Shown here piece by piece: positions 32,995 to 42,799 of a DNA stretch of 64,000 bases. The notes below the pieces were generated by a model, which made no database searches, was not told the origin of the DNA, and was given only the letters and a program-made list of their open reading frames with translations. Origin of the DNA: Elmis aenea (Eukaryota; Arthropoda; Insecta; Coleoptera; Elmidae); the NCBI GenBank assembly GCA_947652605.1, contig OX393582.1, positions 15,524,544-15,588,543 of the forward strand, written 5' to 3'. Numbering within the stretch: the stretch's first letter is position 1; each line of letters begins with the position of its first letter. The position numbers and the translations under genes are program-made.

Positions 32995-33575
32995 CTTCAC
33001 AATAATTTAGAATTTTTGAAGCAGATTCTTAATAAAAATACAAGTTATTGGTATCGATGGATTCGTTAAAAGATGCTGTATTTAAATAACCGCTTGTACA
33101 ACCATAGTTCCATTTAAATTTTGTCAAAAAACCGATTCGGCAACCGTCAAAGCCGATTAAACTAACCTAAATATCAACTAAAATTTACAAAAACGTTTTT
33201 TGGACAATTGTTGACATAATAAAATTCAATTTATACAGGTCACGGTACACTTAATACAAAATTATTTTTTTTTACAAAATTATTTGAGGTTATAAAAATT
33301 AAACAAAATAGTGGAGTTGTATCCAAACATTGTTTCCTTTTTCCAAAAATGTAAAAATACACAGTGTGTTCCATTTAAAGTAACAAGGTTGGGGTCATTT
33401 CCGGTGAAACCGGAAGTGAAACAATTGTGTGTATGTGCTCAAAAAGTCCGTTTTTTTGCAAATATCATATGTTCAAAGTTTTATTTATCTAAATACAAAA
33501 CTAAAGAAAAAAGGGAGTGTTGGCCGGCAAATTATAAGCTCTTGTGGTATTACCTACCCCCGATAAAATTTTGTG
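32995..33575. mobile_element. Partial copy of the 39427-40518 foldback
   Basis: Blocks match the right arm and loop of the later foldback: AACCGATTCGGCAACCGTC-like sequence, GGTCACGGTACACTTAATAC, the TTTCCGGTGAAACCGGAAGTG palindrome (33398-33418) and the stretch following it. Plus-strand frame 33311-33580 is the same arm frame seen there and is not a host gene. Confidence 0.65.
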
Positions 33576-33639
33576 CATAACCTAAAACTAATTTTAAGAT
33601 GGGAAAAAGTTCAATAAAAATTCAAATGACACAAGATTT

Positions 33640-33834
33640 TAGAATATTTTTTCAAAGTTTAGGGTAACTCAAAATAAGGACACTTGCTGTTGGGAATATT
33701 CTTAAAATCGCTAAAATCTAGTGTCACATGAATGTTTATTAAAATTAGTTTTAGGTCATGCACAAACTTTTATCAATAATTTTCTGAGAAATCGATAATC
33801 TTTTAATTTGTTGTAGACTTTTTGAATGAAGCTG
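33640..33834. mobile_element. One arm of the CAGCGTC foldback family
   Basis: It matches the right half of 1829-2310 (AAAATCGCTAAAATCTAGTG, GACTTTTTGAATGAAGCTG). It abuts the next foldback directly, the shared TA being at 33835-33836. Confidence 0.6.
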
Positions 33835-34146
33835 TACAGGGTGGTCCAAATTCGATGGGATTGCATGGGTATCTCGGTTAATATCTAAGATAGAGAAACG
33901 GTTAATTTACCAAAAATGTGCAGTTTTTTGAGACAAACTCAGAACCGTTTTCAAAAATATTCTATCATTTCCGGTTTTCGAGTTATCGAATAAAAAGTGT
34001 TTTTTTGTCATATTAATAATGTGTCATATCTCCGTTATTGTTGTAAATATCAAAAATATTTATTAAGATTATTTTTGGATATTTTTATGTTTAATTTGAT
34101 CATACTAAAAAAAAAATTTTCACGCTCGCCGTTAAAAAGTTATGAC

Positions 34147-35642
34147 CAGGGATGGAAAACGTAACGTAACGATACCCGATAACGTTATAATAACGATTCA
34201 ATTGTAATTTTTTATACAATAACGTAACGATATTTTTATAACGTTATATAACGTTATAATAACCGATAACGTTTCGTTAAAAGTTATTTTGCATCGTTAT
34301 TCTCTACAAATTAATTTTTTATATGGTGATCTTTTTATTTTCAGAAGATATAATATTTTGTTTGTATTTTACAAATTAAAATGAAAATAAAATATCTCAA
34401 CGTAATTTTGTACCATTTTTAAAAATTAACATTTAGGCACAGATCCCAAAAATAATTTCTGAGTTACAAATAAAAATTATTTTTATACAGCATGTGTCTT
34501 AAACAATGCGAAAAAATTCGGGAGGTGATTCCTTATCGAAAATTAAGAGGAGTATTTCATATATTTTTTTTTCTTTAGGGTCTCCTTTCGGAGTTACACC
34601 CCCCTAAAGGGGATCGGTAAAATTGGGTTTTTATTTTATTTCTCAAGTTTAGATAAATGTAGGAGAATGATATTCGATAAATGTGTTTTACTTAGTAAAA
34701 GGTTTCTCATAGTAATATTTTCAATCATCTTCCACCATAGGGGGCTGATAAGTGCGACCTTTGATGGTTTTTTAATCAAAACTTTTTGTGGAGTTGAAAT
34801 TTCGCAATTAACATTTTTTTTGTTAGTTTAATTGATTTAGAATTTTTTTTTATTCTTTAGTTTTTCTCGTAAATCCTACAGTTTGAGTAAAAAATTAAAT
34901 GAATGAATATGATGTTTATGTTCATCGTGGGTAGAATTGACGGGCGTTTTAGCGTTGTCGCCGCGTAAACGTCAAAATGAATTACACCTGTCACTTCTAT
35001 CCAATATGAATATAAACAAACCATGGTAACCACCAAAATTAATCGTTTTATATTGGAATATTTGATGGTTCATGTTGATTCATCTAATTGTTTACTCAAA
35101 AACTGTAGGTTTAACGAGAACAGTTAAAGAATAAAAAAACCCCTAAATAAATCAAGTTTTCAAAAAAAATTCAAGTTGCTAGATTTCAACCCACCGAAAC
35201 GTTCTGATAAAAACAACAGGGGTCGCACTTTTCAGCCCCCTGTGAAGGTGGGAGATGATTACAAATATTACTATGGGAAACCTTTTAATAAGTAGGTATA
35301 AAATCTACCAAATATCAGTATCCTACATACATACAAATTTGAGAAATAAAATAAAAACCTAATTTTACCGATCCCCTTTAGGGGGGTGTAACTCCGAAAG
35401 GAAAAAAAAATATATGAAAGACCCCTCTTATATTTCGATAAGGAATCACCTCCCAAATTTTTTCGCATTATTTAAGAAACCCCCTGTATATCATAATTTA
35501 TGTAACGTTATATAACGTTATATAACGTTATATAACATAACAATTCATTTTTTTGACGTTATTTATAACGTTATGTAACGAAAACAAATAATAAATAACG
35601 TTATACAATAACGTAACGATTTAAAACGTTATTCCATCCCTG
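34147..35642 (+). mobile_element. hAT-type element, complete copy, exact 8-bp TSD (middle layer)
   Basis: Ends are CAGGGATGGAAAACGTAACG and AACGTTATTCCATCCCTG. The flanking duplication GTTATGAC (34139-34146 and 35643-35650) is exact. Subterminal regions are dense in ATAACGTTATA motifs. The opposite arm of the outer palindrome keeps the uninterrupted target. It contains a foldback at 34498-35486 and has no transposase, so it needed a helper. Confidence 0.92.
34498..35486. mobile_element. Mariner-type foldback nested in hAT (copy 2, inner layer)
   Basis: The element lies between TA dinucleotides, starts CAGCATGTGTCTTAAACAAT and ends ATTATTTAAGAAACCCCCTG. Arms share blocks around GGTGATTCCTTATCG and CCCCCTAAAGGGGATCGG. 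It occupies the same hAT position as 4656-5659. The minus-strand frame 35271-35468 lies in an arm and is not a gene. Confidence 0.8.
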
Positions 35643-36564
35643 GTTATGACACAAACTTACCTTTTTTTAAATAGAAACGATAGTTGGCTATGACCTATTT
35701 AAATTCCTCATTTTTTTCTCATTTTAAATATATAAAGGTTGATGTATTTATTTTCAACAATACGCAAGTTATGAAGGTTTTTTAGTTTTTTTTTTAAAGA
35801 AAATCATAGTACGCTGTGAAAACAAAAAATAAACAAGGTGTAAAACCTTATAAAACTCATGTGGTACAAGTTACCAAGGTTTTTTAATTTGTTATTGAGA
35901 TAAATACGAAATTTTTTGAACATAAGATAAACAACAATATCCTACATTACTGCTGATACCGACTATATCGTTGTTTTCTTATTTTCAAATATTTACAATG
36001 TTTATCTCCACAACAAATTAAAAAACCTTGGTAACTTGTACCACATGAGTTTTGTAAGGTTTTACACCTTGTTTGGTTTTTGTTCATAGCCTACTATGAT
36101 TTTCTTAGAAAAAAAACCCTAAAAAACCTTCATAACTTGCGTATTATTAAAAATAAATACATCGACCCTTATATATTTGGAATGAGAAAAAAATAAGGAA
36201 TTTAAATATGTCATAGCCAACTATCGCTTCCATTTAAAAAAGGTAATTTTGTGTCATAACTTTTTAAAAGCGAGCGTAATATATTTTTTTTTAGTATAAT
36301 TAAATTAAACATAAAAATATCTAAAAATAATCTTAATAAATATTTTCGATATTTACAACAATAACGGAGATATGACACATTATTAATATGACAAAAAAAC
36401 ACTTTTTATTCGATAACTCGAAAACCGGAAATGATAGAATATTTTTGAAAACGGTTCTGAGTTTGTCTCAAAAAACTGCACATTTTTGGTAAATTAACCG
36501 TTTCTCTATCTTAAATATTAACCGAGATACCCATGCAATCCCATCGAATTTGGACCACCCTGTA

Positions 36565-37170
36565 CATATAACACTTATTTGTATGTGTGTATTTGTTATT
36601 AAACTTACACACCTAAAGCTTGCTCTGCCAACAACCTTACGGCATCCACAAACTTAACATATTATTTGGGTTATTTCAGCAGTATGGTGGTTTATTCATG
36701 GCACTTCCACATCAAAGCAAGCGAATCACATATAAATTGAGTGTTATACTGACTGGGACATGTTTGCTCCGTTTCGTCTCAGTAACTCGGCTCCATATTG
36801 CCTTTAATTTGTAGATTTTCTCTTTTTAAACTGACGTAATGTTGTTTATATAAATGGTCGGCTCATCAAAGTCCGAAGAAAAACTTCGAGTAATTCATGA
36901 AATTTCAATGTATGAGCGGCGGTCTTTGCTATTTTTCTTGTTAAAAGAGAAGCTTCGTGGGCAACTGAAGCAAAATAATGGGTCACCTGTGACCACAAAT
37001 TTCTACTATAAATGAAAATTTATGTTTTGCGTGAACATTAAACTTACAGTAAGGACAAATATAATCTGGAAAGCGTAAAGTGCACCACTTTCTTAACAAG
37101 TGTTTACAGTTGGATTGCACATAACTCGCGGCAATATTATAAATTCAACACTCAACCTAAAATGTTGCTC
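36565..37170. other. Gene-poor spacer with small ORFs
   Basis: Between the foldback and the LINE target duplication I see no repeat boundary. A 64-codon frame at 36620-36814 (MLCQQPYGIHKLNILFGLFQ onward) and a 53-codon frame at 36854-37015 are open. Neither is recognised. Confidence 0.4.
36854..37015 (+). CDS. Unrecognised 53-codon small ORF
   Basis: The ATG at 36854 (G at +4) opens MVGSSKSEEKLRVIHEISMY and continues ERRSLLFFLLKEKLRGQLKQ to TGA at 37013-37015. The composition is soluble-helix-like, with alternating charged and aliphatic residues and no homopolymer bias, unlike most chance frames here. It does not match a transposon family I know. It could be a chance frame, a small peptide gene or a pseudogene piece. 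Confidence 0.25.
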   Translation: MVGSSKSEEKLRVIHEISMYERRSLLFFLLKEKLRGQLKQNNGSPVTTNFYYK

Positions 37171-37327
37171 AAAATTAATTTAATGTTTAGAAACATATTT
37201 TTTTAGATCCGTTAAACTTAATTCAACAGTTATATGTTAAAAAAGTAAAAACGTAGATGAAGATCATCGAAAACGTTCGTGTCCACTTCTTATGATACCT
37301 AATTACCTACATAGTTTCTCCGAGAAC
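37171..37327 (+). repeat. 157-bp target duplication, left copy
   Basis: This copy is identical to 38812-38968 except at three positions. It ends CTCCGAGAAC exactly where LINE coding sequence begins, while the right copy starts after the LINE A-tract. Confidence 0.9.
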
Positions 37328-38743
37328 GAAATTAGGTTTCTTGGTATGGTAATTGACAAAAAAATGACATGGAGCCCACATATACAACAGCTAAAAAAGG
37401 ATTGCCAACAACGTCTAAATATATTAAAAATGTTAGGACATCAGACATGGGGAGCAGACAGCGAAACAATCATTAAAATATACCAAGCCCTCATTAGATC
37501 AAAAATAGACTACGGTAGTATAATCTACAGCACTGCAAAGAAGTCCATTATCAAAATAATTGAACCAACGCAAAACACCGCGCTAAGAATAGCTACTGGA
37601 GCCTTTCGAACCAGCCCCATAGACAGCCTGCTAGCTGAGTCTGGTCAACTACCGTTAAAATATAGAAGATCCCAACTTTTACTTAAATATGTGACAAATG
37701 TAGCCAAAAATCCAAAAAACAATGCCTATCCCAATATATTCCAAAATACCCCTACCTACGCCCCACAAAACTCAACCCCACTACAAAAGAAAATCTGCAA
37801 TGACCTAGATAAACTAAACATACGATTACCACCACAAATTGAACAGAACTACACGTACAAGATTCCACCATGGACAATAAGAAAACCCAAAATAAATTTA
37901 AAACTAGCTTATTTAAATAGAGAAAATACCCATCCAACCATATACATTCACGAGTTCAATAAATTAATAACACAGTACCAAAACTTTACAAAAATATATA
38001 CGGATGGCTCAAAAATAAATAAAAACACAGGAGCAGCCATAATATTCGACAAAACCAGCTACACATATCACCTACCACCTCTAACTAGTAATAACACAGC
38101 CGAAAGCTTTGCCATCCTAAAAGCAACGGAGAAAATAAAAGAAAGAGGCGGCACAAAGTACATCATCCTAACGGACTCTCTAAACACGATCAAAAACATA
38201 CGGACAATATACACAAGTAGCAGAATCATTCAAAAGACCCAGGAGAATATCCATCAAATTTTAAACTCCAACATCGATATAACTATCATGTGGGTCCCTG
38301 CCCATATGGGAATCATAGGAAATGAACAAGCAGACCAAGAGGCTAAAAAAGCAACAACAAAAGAAGAGATACAAAACATCCCCATACCAGCTTCACACAT
38401 TACATCAATCATTAAAATCAAAACAAAGCTCTCGTGGAATACGGACTGGTATAACACTGAAAACAACAAACTAAGAGAAATAAAAGAAAATACCGAAAAG
38501 AGAATAAAATACTTCAACCGAAAGGACGAAACAATAATCACTCGACTAAGAATAGGACATACAAGGCTAACACATACACATCTACTAAATGGAACGAACC
38601 TGATGGACTGCCCAAAGTACGAGGATGAAAGGAAAATACAGCTAATAGCGGGTACCTTTGGATCAGCTTTAACGGACACAAAGGAGAACCTAAAGAAAAC
38701 AATCGATTTTTTAAAACAAATAAAAATGTATAACAAGATGTAA
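37292..38743 (+). CDS. 5'-truncated non-LTR retrotransposon ORF with intact RNase H domain
   Basis: This 483-residue frame ends at TAA 38741-38743. Its first 12 residues (MIPNYLHSFSEN) are encoded by the flanking duplication, not by the element, so the apparent start is accidental. From residue 13 the post-palm part of a LINE reverse transcriptase follows: EIRFLGMVIDKKMTW, LIRSKIDYGSIIY and ALRIATGAFRTSP. Residues 230-360 are an RNase H domain with all expected acidic/histidine residues: D238 (YTDGS), E271 (TAESF), D295 (LTDSL), H338 (PAHMG) and D348 (EQAD). The C-terminal LRIGHTRLTH block is present, but the zinc-knuckle region is internally deleted in frame, leaving DCPKYEDER. RNase H points to I, R1 or LOA-type clades. 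Confidence 0.9.
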   Translation: MIPNYLHSFSENEIRFLGMVIDKKMTWSPHIQQLKKDCQQRLNILKMLGHQTWGADSETIIKIYQALIRSKIDYGSIIYSTAKKSIIKIIEPTQNTALRIATGAFRTSPIDSLLAESGQLPLKYRRSQLLLKYVTNVAKNPKNNAYPNIFQNTPTYAPQNSTPLQKKICNDLDKLNIRLPPQIEQNYTYKIPPWTIRKPKINLKLAYLNRENTHPTIYIHEFNKLITQYQNFTKIYTDGSKINKNTGAAIIFDKTSYTYHLPPLTSNNTAESFAILKATEKIKERGGTKYIILTDSLNTIKNIRTIYTSSRIIQKTQENIHQILNSNIDITIMWVPAHMGIIGNEQADQEAKKATTKEEIQNIPIPASHITSIIKIKTKLSWNTDWYNTENNKLREIKENTEKRIKYFNRKDETIITRLRIGHTRLTHTHLLNGTNLMDCPKYEDERKIQLIAGTFGSALTDTKENLKKTIDFLKQIKMYNKM

Positions 38744-38811
38744 TATAGGCAACTGACACTAATAACCTGAGCTGTTGAACTGTCAATAAACCACAAATTA
38801 AAAAAAAAAAT
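37328..38811 (+). mobile_element. 5'-truncated LINE (I/R1/LOA-like, RNase H-bearing)
   Basis: The insertion spans the coding part above, a short 3' UTR with AATAAA (38785-38790) and a terminal A-tract (38799-38810). Endonuclease and most of the reverse transcriptase, including the catalytic YADD box, are absent. A nearly uninterrupted frame and only three differences between its target copies suggest a fairly young insertion. Confidence 0.9.
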
Positions 38812-38968
38812 AAAATTAATTTAATGTTTAGAAACATATTTTTTTAGATCCGTTAAACTTAATTCAACAGTTATATGTTAAAAAAGTAAAAATGTAGATG
38901 AAGATCATCGAAAACGTTCGTGTCCACTTCTTATGATACCTAATTACCCACATAGTTTCTCCGACAAC
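38812..38968 (+). repeat. 157-bp target duplication, right copy
   Basis: It starts AAAATTAATTTAATGTTTAG directly after the LINE tail and ends CTCCGACAAC. The frame that begins the LINE ORF in the left copy would read MIPNYPHSFSDN here and then diverge, confirming that it is flanking DNA. Confidence 0.9.
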
Positions 38969-39369
38969 ACTATTTTTTTGCTTTAAAACGAATTCCGACC
39001 ATCATTAATATTAAATGGAAGACAATAAAAAAACACAAAGGAATGGCTAATATTAAATGAAATGATACATTTAAAAAGACGTTTGTAAACTTTTTTTTAA
39101 CCCTTATGTCAAAAACAGAAATTTAAAACGTTGTTCAATGACCGGGTGTCCACATAGAAGGGCCGCTATTGATATCTCGTAAATGGTAAGAGCATAAAGA
39201 AGTTTAAATTAGACAAATTGTTCCCCTTTCTGAGATCTATTCAGTGATTCTTTAATGTTTCAAAAAAGTTCCATCGCACGCTAGACAATAAACAAAAATC
39301 AAAATTGGTATTTTTCTATAATCGTCAATAACTCGTTTATACTTGATGGTACAAAAATGAAATACGAAA
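38969..39369. other. Unassigned stretch
   Basis: AT-rich with no recognised feature. A block near 39260-39360 (GTTCCATCGCACGCTAGA) recurs near 32503-32520, so part is dispersed repeat. Confidence 0.4.
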
Positions 39370-39426
39370 ATTACCTAATTTTTGATATAATGTTAGGAAA
39401 ATAAATAAATCGCTCCACATGATATA

Positions 39427-40518
39427 CGGGTGTAAATGAAGTATGGTATACCCCCTTTTTTTTCTTTAGTTTTGATTTTAGATAAATGAAATTTTAGACA
39501 TACGATATGTGCAAAAAACCGGACTTTTTGAGCACATGCACACATTTGCTTCACTTCCGGTTTCGCCGGAAATGACCCCAACTTTGTTATTTTAAATGGA
39601 ACACCCTGTATATTTTTACATTTTTGGAAAGAGGAAGCGATTTTTGATACAACTGCAATATTTTGGATAATTTTCATAACCTCAAAATTTTTTTGAAACA
39701 AAATTTAGTTTTTTATTAAGGGTGCCGTGACCTGCATAAATTGACTTTTATTATGTCAACAATTGTCCAAAAAACGTTTTTGTAAATTTTGAATGACATT
39801 TAGGTTACTTTAATCGGTTTTGAAGGTTACGGAATCGGTTTTTTGACAATAAGTCAATTTTTTTAAATGGACCTATGGTGGTACAAGCGGTTATTTTAAT
39901 GGACCATCTTCTAACGAATCTATCGATACCAATAACTTGTATTTTTATTGAGAGTCTGCTTCAAAAACTTCAAATTATTGTGGAGATTCAAGGTCCACAC
40001 ACACCGGCGCGATCTCGACGCGGGCGCGGTCACGATAATTGGTAACCAAGGTTATTTATTGTACCAGCATACTTCCATTTAAAAAAATTGACTTTTTGTC
40101 AAAAAACCGATTCCGTAACCTTCAAAACCGATTAAAGTAACCTAAATGTCATTCAAAATTTACAAAAACGTTTTTTGGACAATTGTTGACATAATAAAAG
40201 TCAATTTATGCAGGTCACGGCACCCTTAATAAAAAACTAAATTTTGTTTCAAAAAAATTTTGAGGTTATGAAAATTATCCAAAATATTGCAGTTGTATCA
40301 AAAATCGCTTCCTCTTTCCAAAAATGTAAAAATATACAGGGTGTTCCATTTAAAATAACAAAGTTGGGGTCATTTCCGGCGAAACCGGAAGTGAAGCAAA
40401 TGTGTGCATGTGCTCAAAAATCCCGGTTTTTTGCACATATCATGTGTCTAAAATTTCATTTATCTAAAATTAAAACTAAAGAAAAGAAGGGGGTATACCA
40501 CACTTCATTTACACCCGG
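39427..40518. mobile_element. Mariner-type foldback with long coding-like arms
   Basis: Ends are CGGGTGTAAATGAAGTATGG and CACTTCATTTACACCCGG with TA on both sides. Comparison with the empty paralogue near 28815 implies a TA duplication. Arms of about 450 bp are near-identical inverse copies, so the same open frame (MFQKNFEVMKIIQNIAVVSK onward) appears on the minus strand at 39393-39701 and the plus strand at 40244-40576. Twin frames of this kind reflect the palindrome, not genes. Each arm holds a TTCCGG...CCGGAA palindrome and an inner CACCCTG end. The loop contains a GC-rich hairpin fragment. Confidence 0.85.
39990..40062. mobile_element. GC-rich hairpin MITE, left part, in the foldback loop
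   Basis: It begins AAGGTCCACACACACCGG as at 7021 and contains GCGGTCACGATAATTGGTAA. The right arm is missing. Confidence 0.65.
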
Positions 40519-40795
40519 TATATCATTGGAATTGGAAAAAAATCCTCTTTCTCGTGATGCCTCAGCCAATTATTAAAAAAAAATACACTTTATGTCACAA
40601 CTCGAATTTTGATTTTTTTTTTGAAAAATTATCTATGCCACTGCATTTTTATCAAAAAATTTCTCCTAATTTTCATAAACAAGCGAGATATAGTCATAAA
40701 ACGAAAAGTCGAAAAATCGAGTTATCGGTGATAACTCGAAAACAAAAGACGATAATCAATTTTAGAATTCACCATTAATTTTTTATCGAAAAAGG

Positions 40796-41973
40796 AGTAT
40801 ACGCAGTTTGATCCGCCTAACCGATTTTTCCAAAAGTTTTCTTTACGGACTGTGTGCAAAAATAAATTCGGGGCCAAAAAAATTAACTTTTACTTACTCA
40901 TTAAGACTTGTTTTTTTTTTTAAATTTAGTTTATTGTTCATCATAAAAAATATCACCAGCGTAGTGTCGGCTTGCGTGCGGGGCCGTGTGCGGTGCACAC
41001 TCTGCACTCCTCTTTCGCCGGCTCTGCTTTTCCCTGTTACGAATTTTCGCTACAGCTGTTAATAATCGCTGTATCGACTAACAGAGAAATTAACACGTGT
41101 TGGTCGCTTTATGCAAACCGCCTAGTGTATTTAATTTACCACAATGTTATATGCCGCTGTGGTAACACAACTTTTATGCAAACGGACCTTTTGAACATAA
41201 ATCGATTGTTAGATTTTGATTATGAGGTTTGGAATTTTGATTAAACCGAATATTGTTATGTCCAACGATTTTACTTTCAAACACATCCGTATATCGCGAA
41301 AACTAATTAACAACCTGCGACAAAAGACAATCGATAATTTCCTCTTTATCCGTAAGCGGATCACAAACATATATGGAGTTTAGTAAATGCAAATTAATTA
41401 CCATTCCATTAAGTTTCTAAGCGAACGGTGTAGGCAGTAATAAACCTAGAATTCCGATTACGAACTAACAAGTAGGTACCAATTATCGTTTATGCTCAAT
41501 ATTTTTCTAGCAAACGTTTGTGACAACATCGATTTTAATAAACTTTTATTCATCAATATTATATTTAAAGTCAGTTAATTAATATAATTATTAATAGTAA
41601 CTCTTACGTAAAGCTCGATCAAAGTTAACGGAGCTTTAAAAGTCCCTGAAATTTTGATGAAGCCTGGTGCAACAGGACATTGGGCATTGTGGATGAAAGA
41701 TTACATAAAAAAAAAATATCTACCATCTCCGCAAAAGTTTCTTGATGAAAAAAACAAGTGGTCTTTGTCAAAGGGCCTAACAGGATAAGATAGGCCAGCG
41801 GCCCTTGAAACCAAACTTTAAATGAGTTATTTTCCTGTGTAGGTATCATCATATAAAAAATATTTACAATAACTTTAGCACCCCTTTGCCGCTTTGCCCT
41901 CCTTCTCCTGGTAAACGAAAAAAAGCTGTTTGTGTGTGACGTCACATTAATATCGCTTCGCATCGCGTTGCAT
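40796..41973. other. Unassigned stretch with a CpG-rich patch
   Basis: Positions 40970-41060 are G+C- and CpG-rich (GCTTGCGTGCGGGGCCGTGT, TTCGCCGGCTCTGC) without matching any repeat in the window. Both frames crossing it are short and unrecognised. It could be an exon, a promoter or another element end. The rest shows nothing. Confidence 0.35.
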
Positions 41974-42610
41974 ACAGTGCTGCGCAAAAGTATGGAAATA
42001 GGCAAACATCTTGAATACTGTCAAAGATATCACAAAAAAATTTGATATCTGACAATTATGGTGGGTTTCGGATTCAATGCTAACATTGACGTTGCAATAC
42101 GACTTCCGGTTCAACCGGAAACGGAAATTTGAAAATGTAAATAGAGCACCCTGTATATTTTTATATTTTTGGATTCCTCTTTTAGTTTTCTTTAAAAAAT
42201 GTAAAGGTTATATGGGCCTAAAGCTAAGCGTTTTTGTGAAATTTATATTTTTTATGAAAATTTTGGCTGCTATAGCACTTTCAAAAATTTTCAACATTTA
42301 AAAACTTTGAAAAGGCATTAACAATCCGTTTAAAAGTTAAATTGAGAATGGATTAACTAAAATTTGCACTAGCTAAATTTTTAAAATATTATACAGGGCG
42401 TTTTTTTACCATAGGTCAACGATAATTGGTAACCATGTTTACTTACTTACGTAACCAGGTTACTAATTATCGTGACCGCGACCGCGCCGCGCCCGCTTCG
42501 AAATGGCGCCGGTGTGAGTTGACCTTTAAACTTGTAAAACTTTAAACATCGATAACTCATTTTTCAAGTAGGCCGTGAAGGTAGACAGCGGTAATTTTAA
42601 AAAAATTAAA
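41974..42610. mobile_element. Tc1/mariner-type cluster related to 8588-9678
   Basis: The start TACAGTGCTGCGCAAAAGTA repeats that at 8588, and GTTGCAATACGACTTCCGGT with the TTCCGG/CCGGAA palindrome repeats 8703-8731. An inner end CACCCTGTATA follows at 42149. A fourth 78-bp module begins at 42394 (CAGGGCGTTTTTTTACC) but is broken after GGTCAA by a GC-rich hairpin and resumes at about 42528. The block GTAGACAGCGGTAATTTTAA near 42583 recurs at 8950 and 28210. Confidence 0.6.
42420..42526. mobile_element. GC-rich hairpin MITE, right part, inside the 78-bp module
   Basis: It contains ACGATAATTGGTAACC, the inverse TTATCGTGACCGCG and the end CCGGTGTGAGTTGACCTT as in 7021-7138. The left outer arm is missing. 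Confidence 0.65.
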
Positions 42611-42799
42611 AGAAAAAACAAGAAAGTTATCATTTTACCTAAAAATTAACACTGTGAACTTTTGATATTATTTTATAATGAATTTATACAACATTAAATT
42701 GTCGTAAAGTGTTGGTACTTGGTAACCAAGGCACGTGCCAATCGGATGTAAAATATTAAATAAATAACATACTTCCTAATAATTCATTATAAAGTAGGA

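Larger units (their letters stand above)
33837..36562. mobile_element. Long mariner-type foldback, outer layer of a three-level nest
   Basis: Ends are CAGGGTGGTCCAAATTCG and CGAATTTGGACCACCCTG, each flanked by TA. Apart from a hAT insertion in the left arm, the element is a near-perfect palindrome with arms of about 615-620 bp and a centre near 35945. Landmarks are ATCCCATGCAATCCCATCG-type ends, a GATAACTCGAAAACCGGAAA block, and AAACCTTGGTAACTTGTACC near the centre with its inverse. Net length without the hAT is about 1.22 kb. There is no coding capacity. Confidence 0.88.
39370..40795. repeat. Old interspersed repeat, copy 3, interrupted by a foldback
   Basis: Left part 39370-39426 and right part 40519-40795 match 28775-28815 and 28820-29100 of copy 2 (GGAAAATAAATAAATCG; CCTCTTTCTCGTGATGCC; GATAACTCGAAAACAAAAGA). 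Similarity stops near 40795, before the right terminus, so this copy is truncated. Confidence 0.65.

Noticed and set aside
34147..35642. TATAACGTTATA repeats as an AT-rich replication origin or matrix attachment site
   Set aside because: They are subterminal repeats of a transposon with exact 8-bp target duplications.
38254..38837. Long minus-strand frames of 99-180 codons
   Set aside because: They are antisense shadows of the LINE ORF, which has intact RNase H motifs on the plus strand.
39393..40576. Two near-identical proteins of about 100 residues on opposite strands (MFQKNFEVMKII...)
   Set aside because: They are the two arms of one foldback element; the frame has no family motif and also appears degenerately at 33311-33580.
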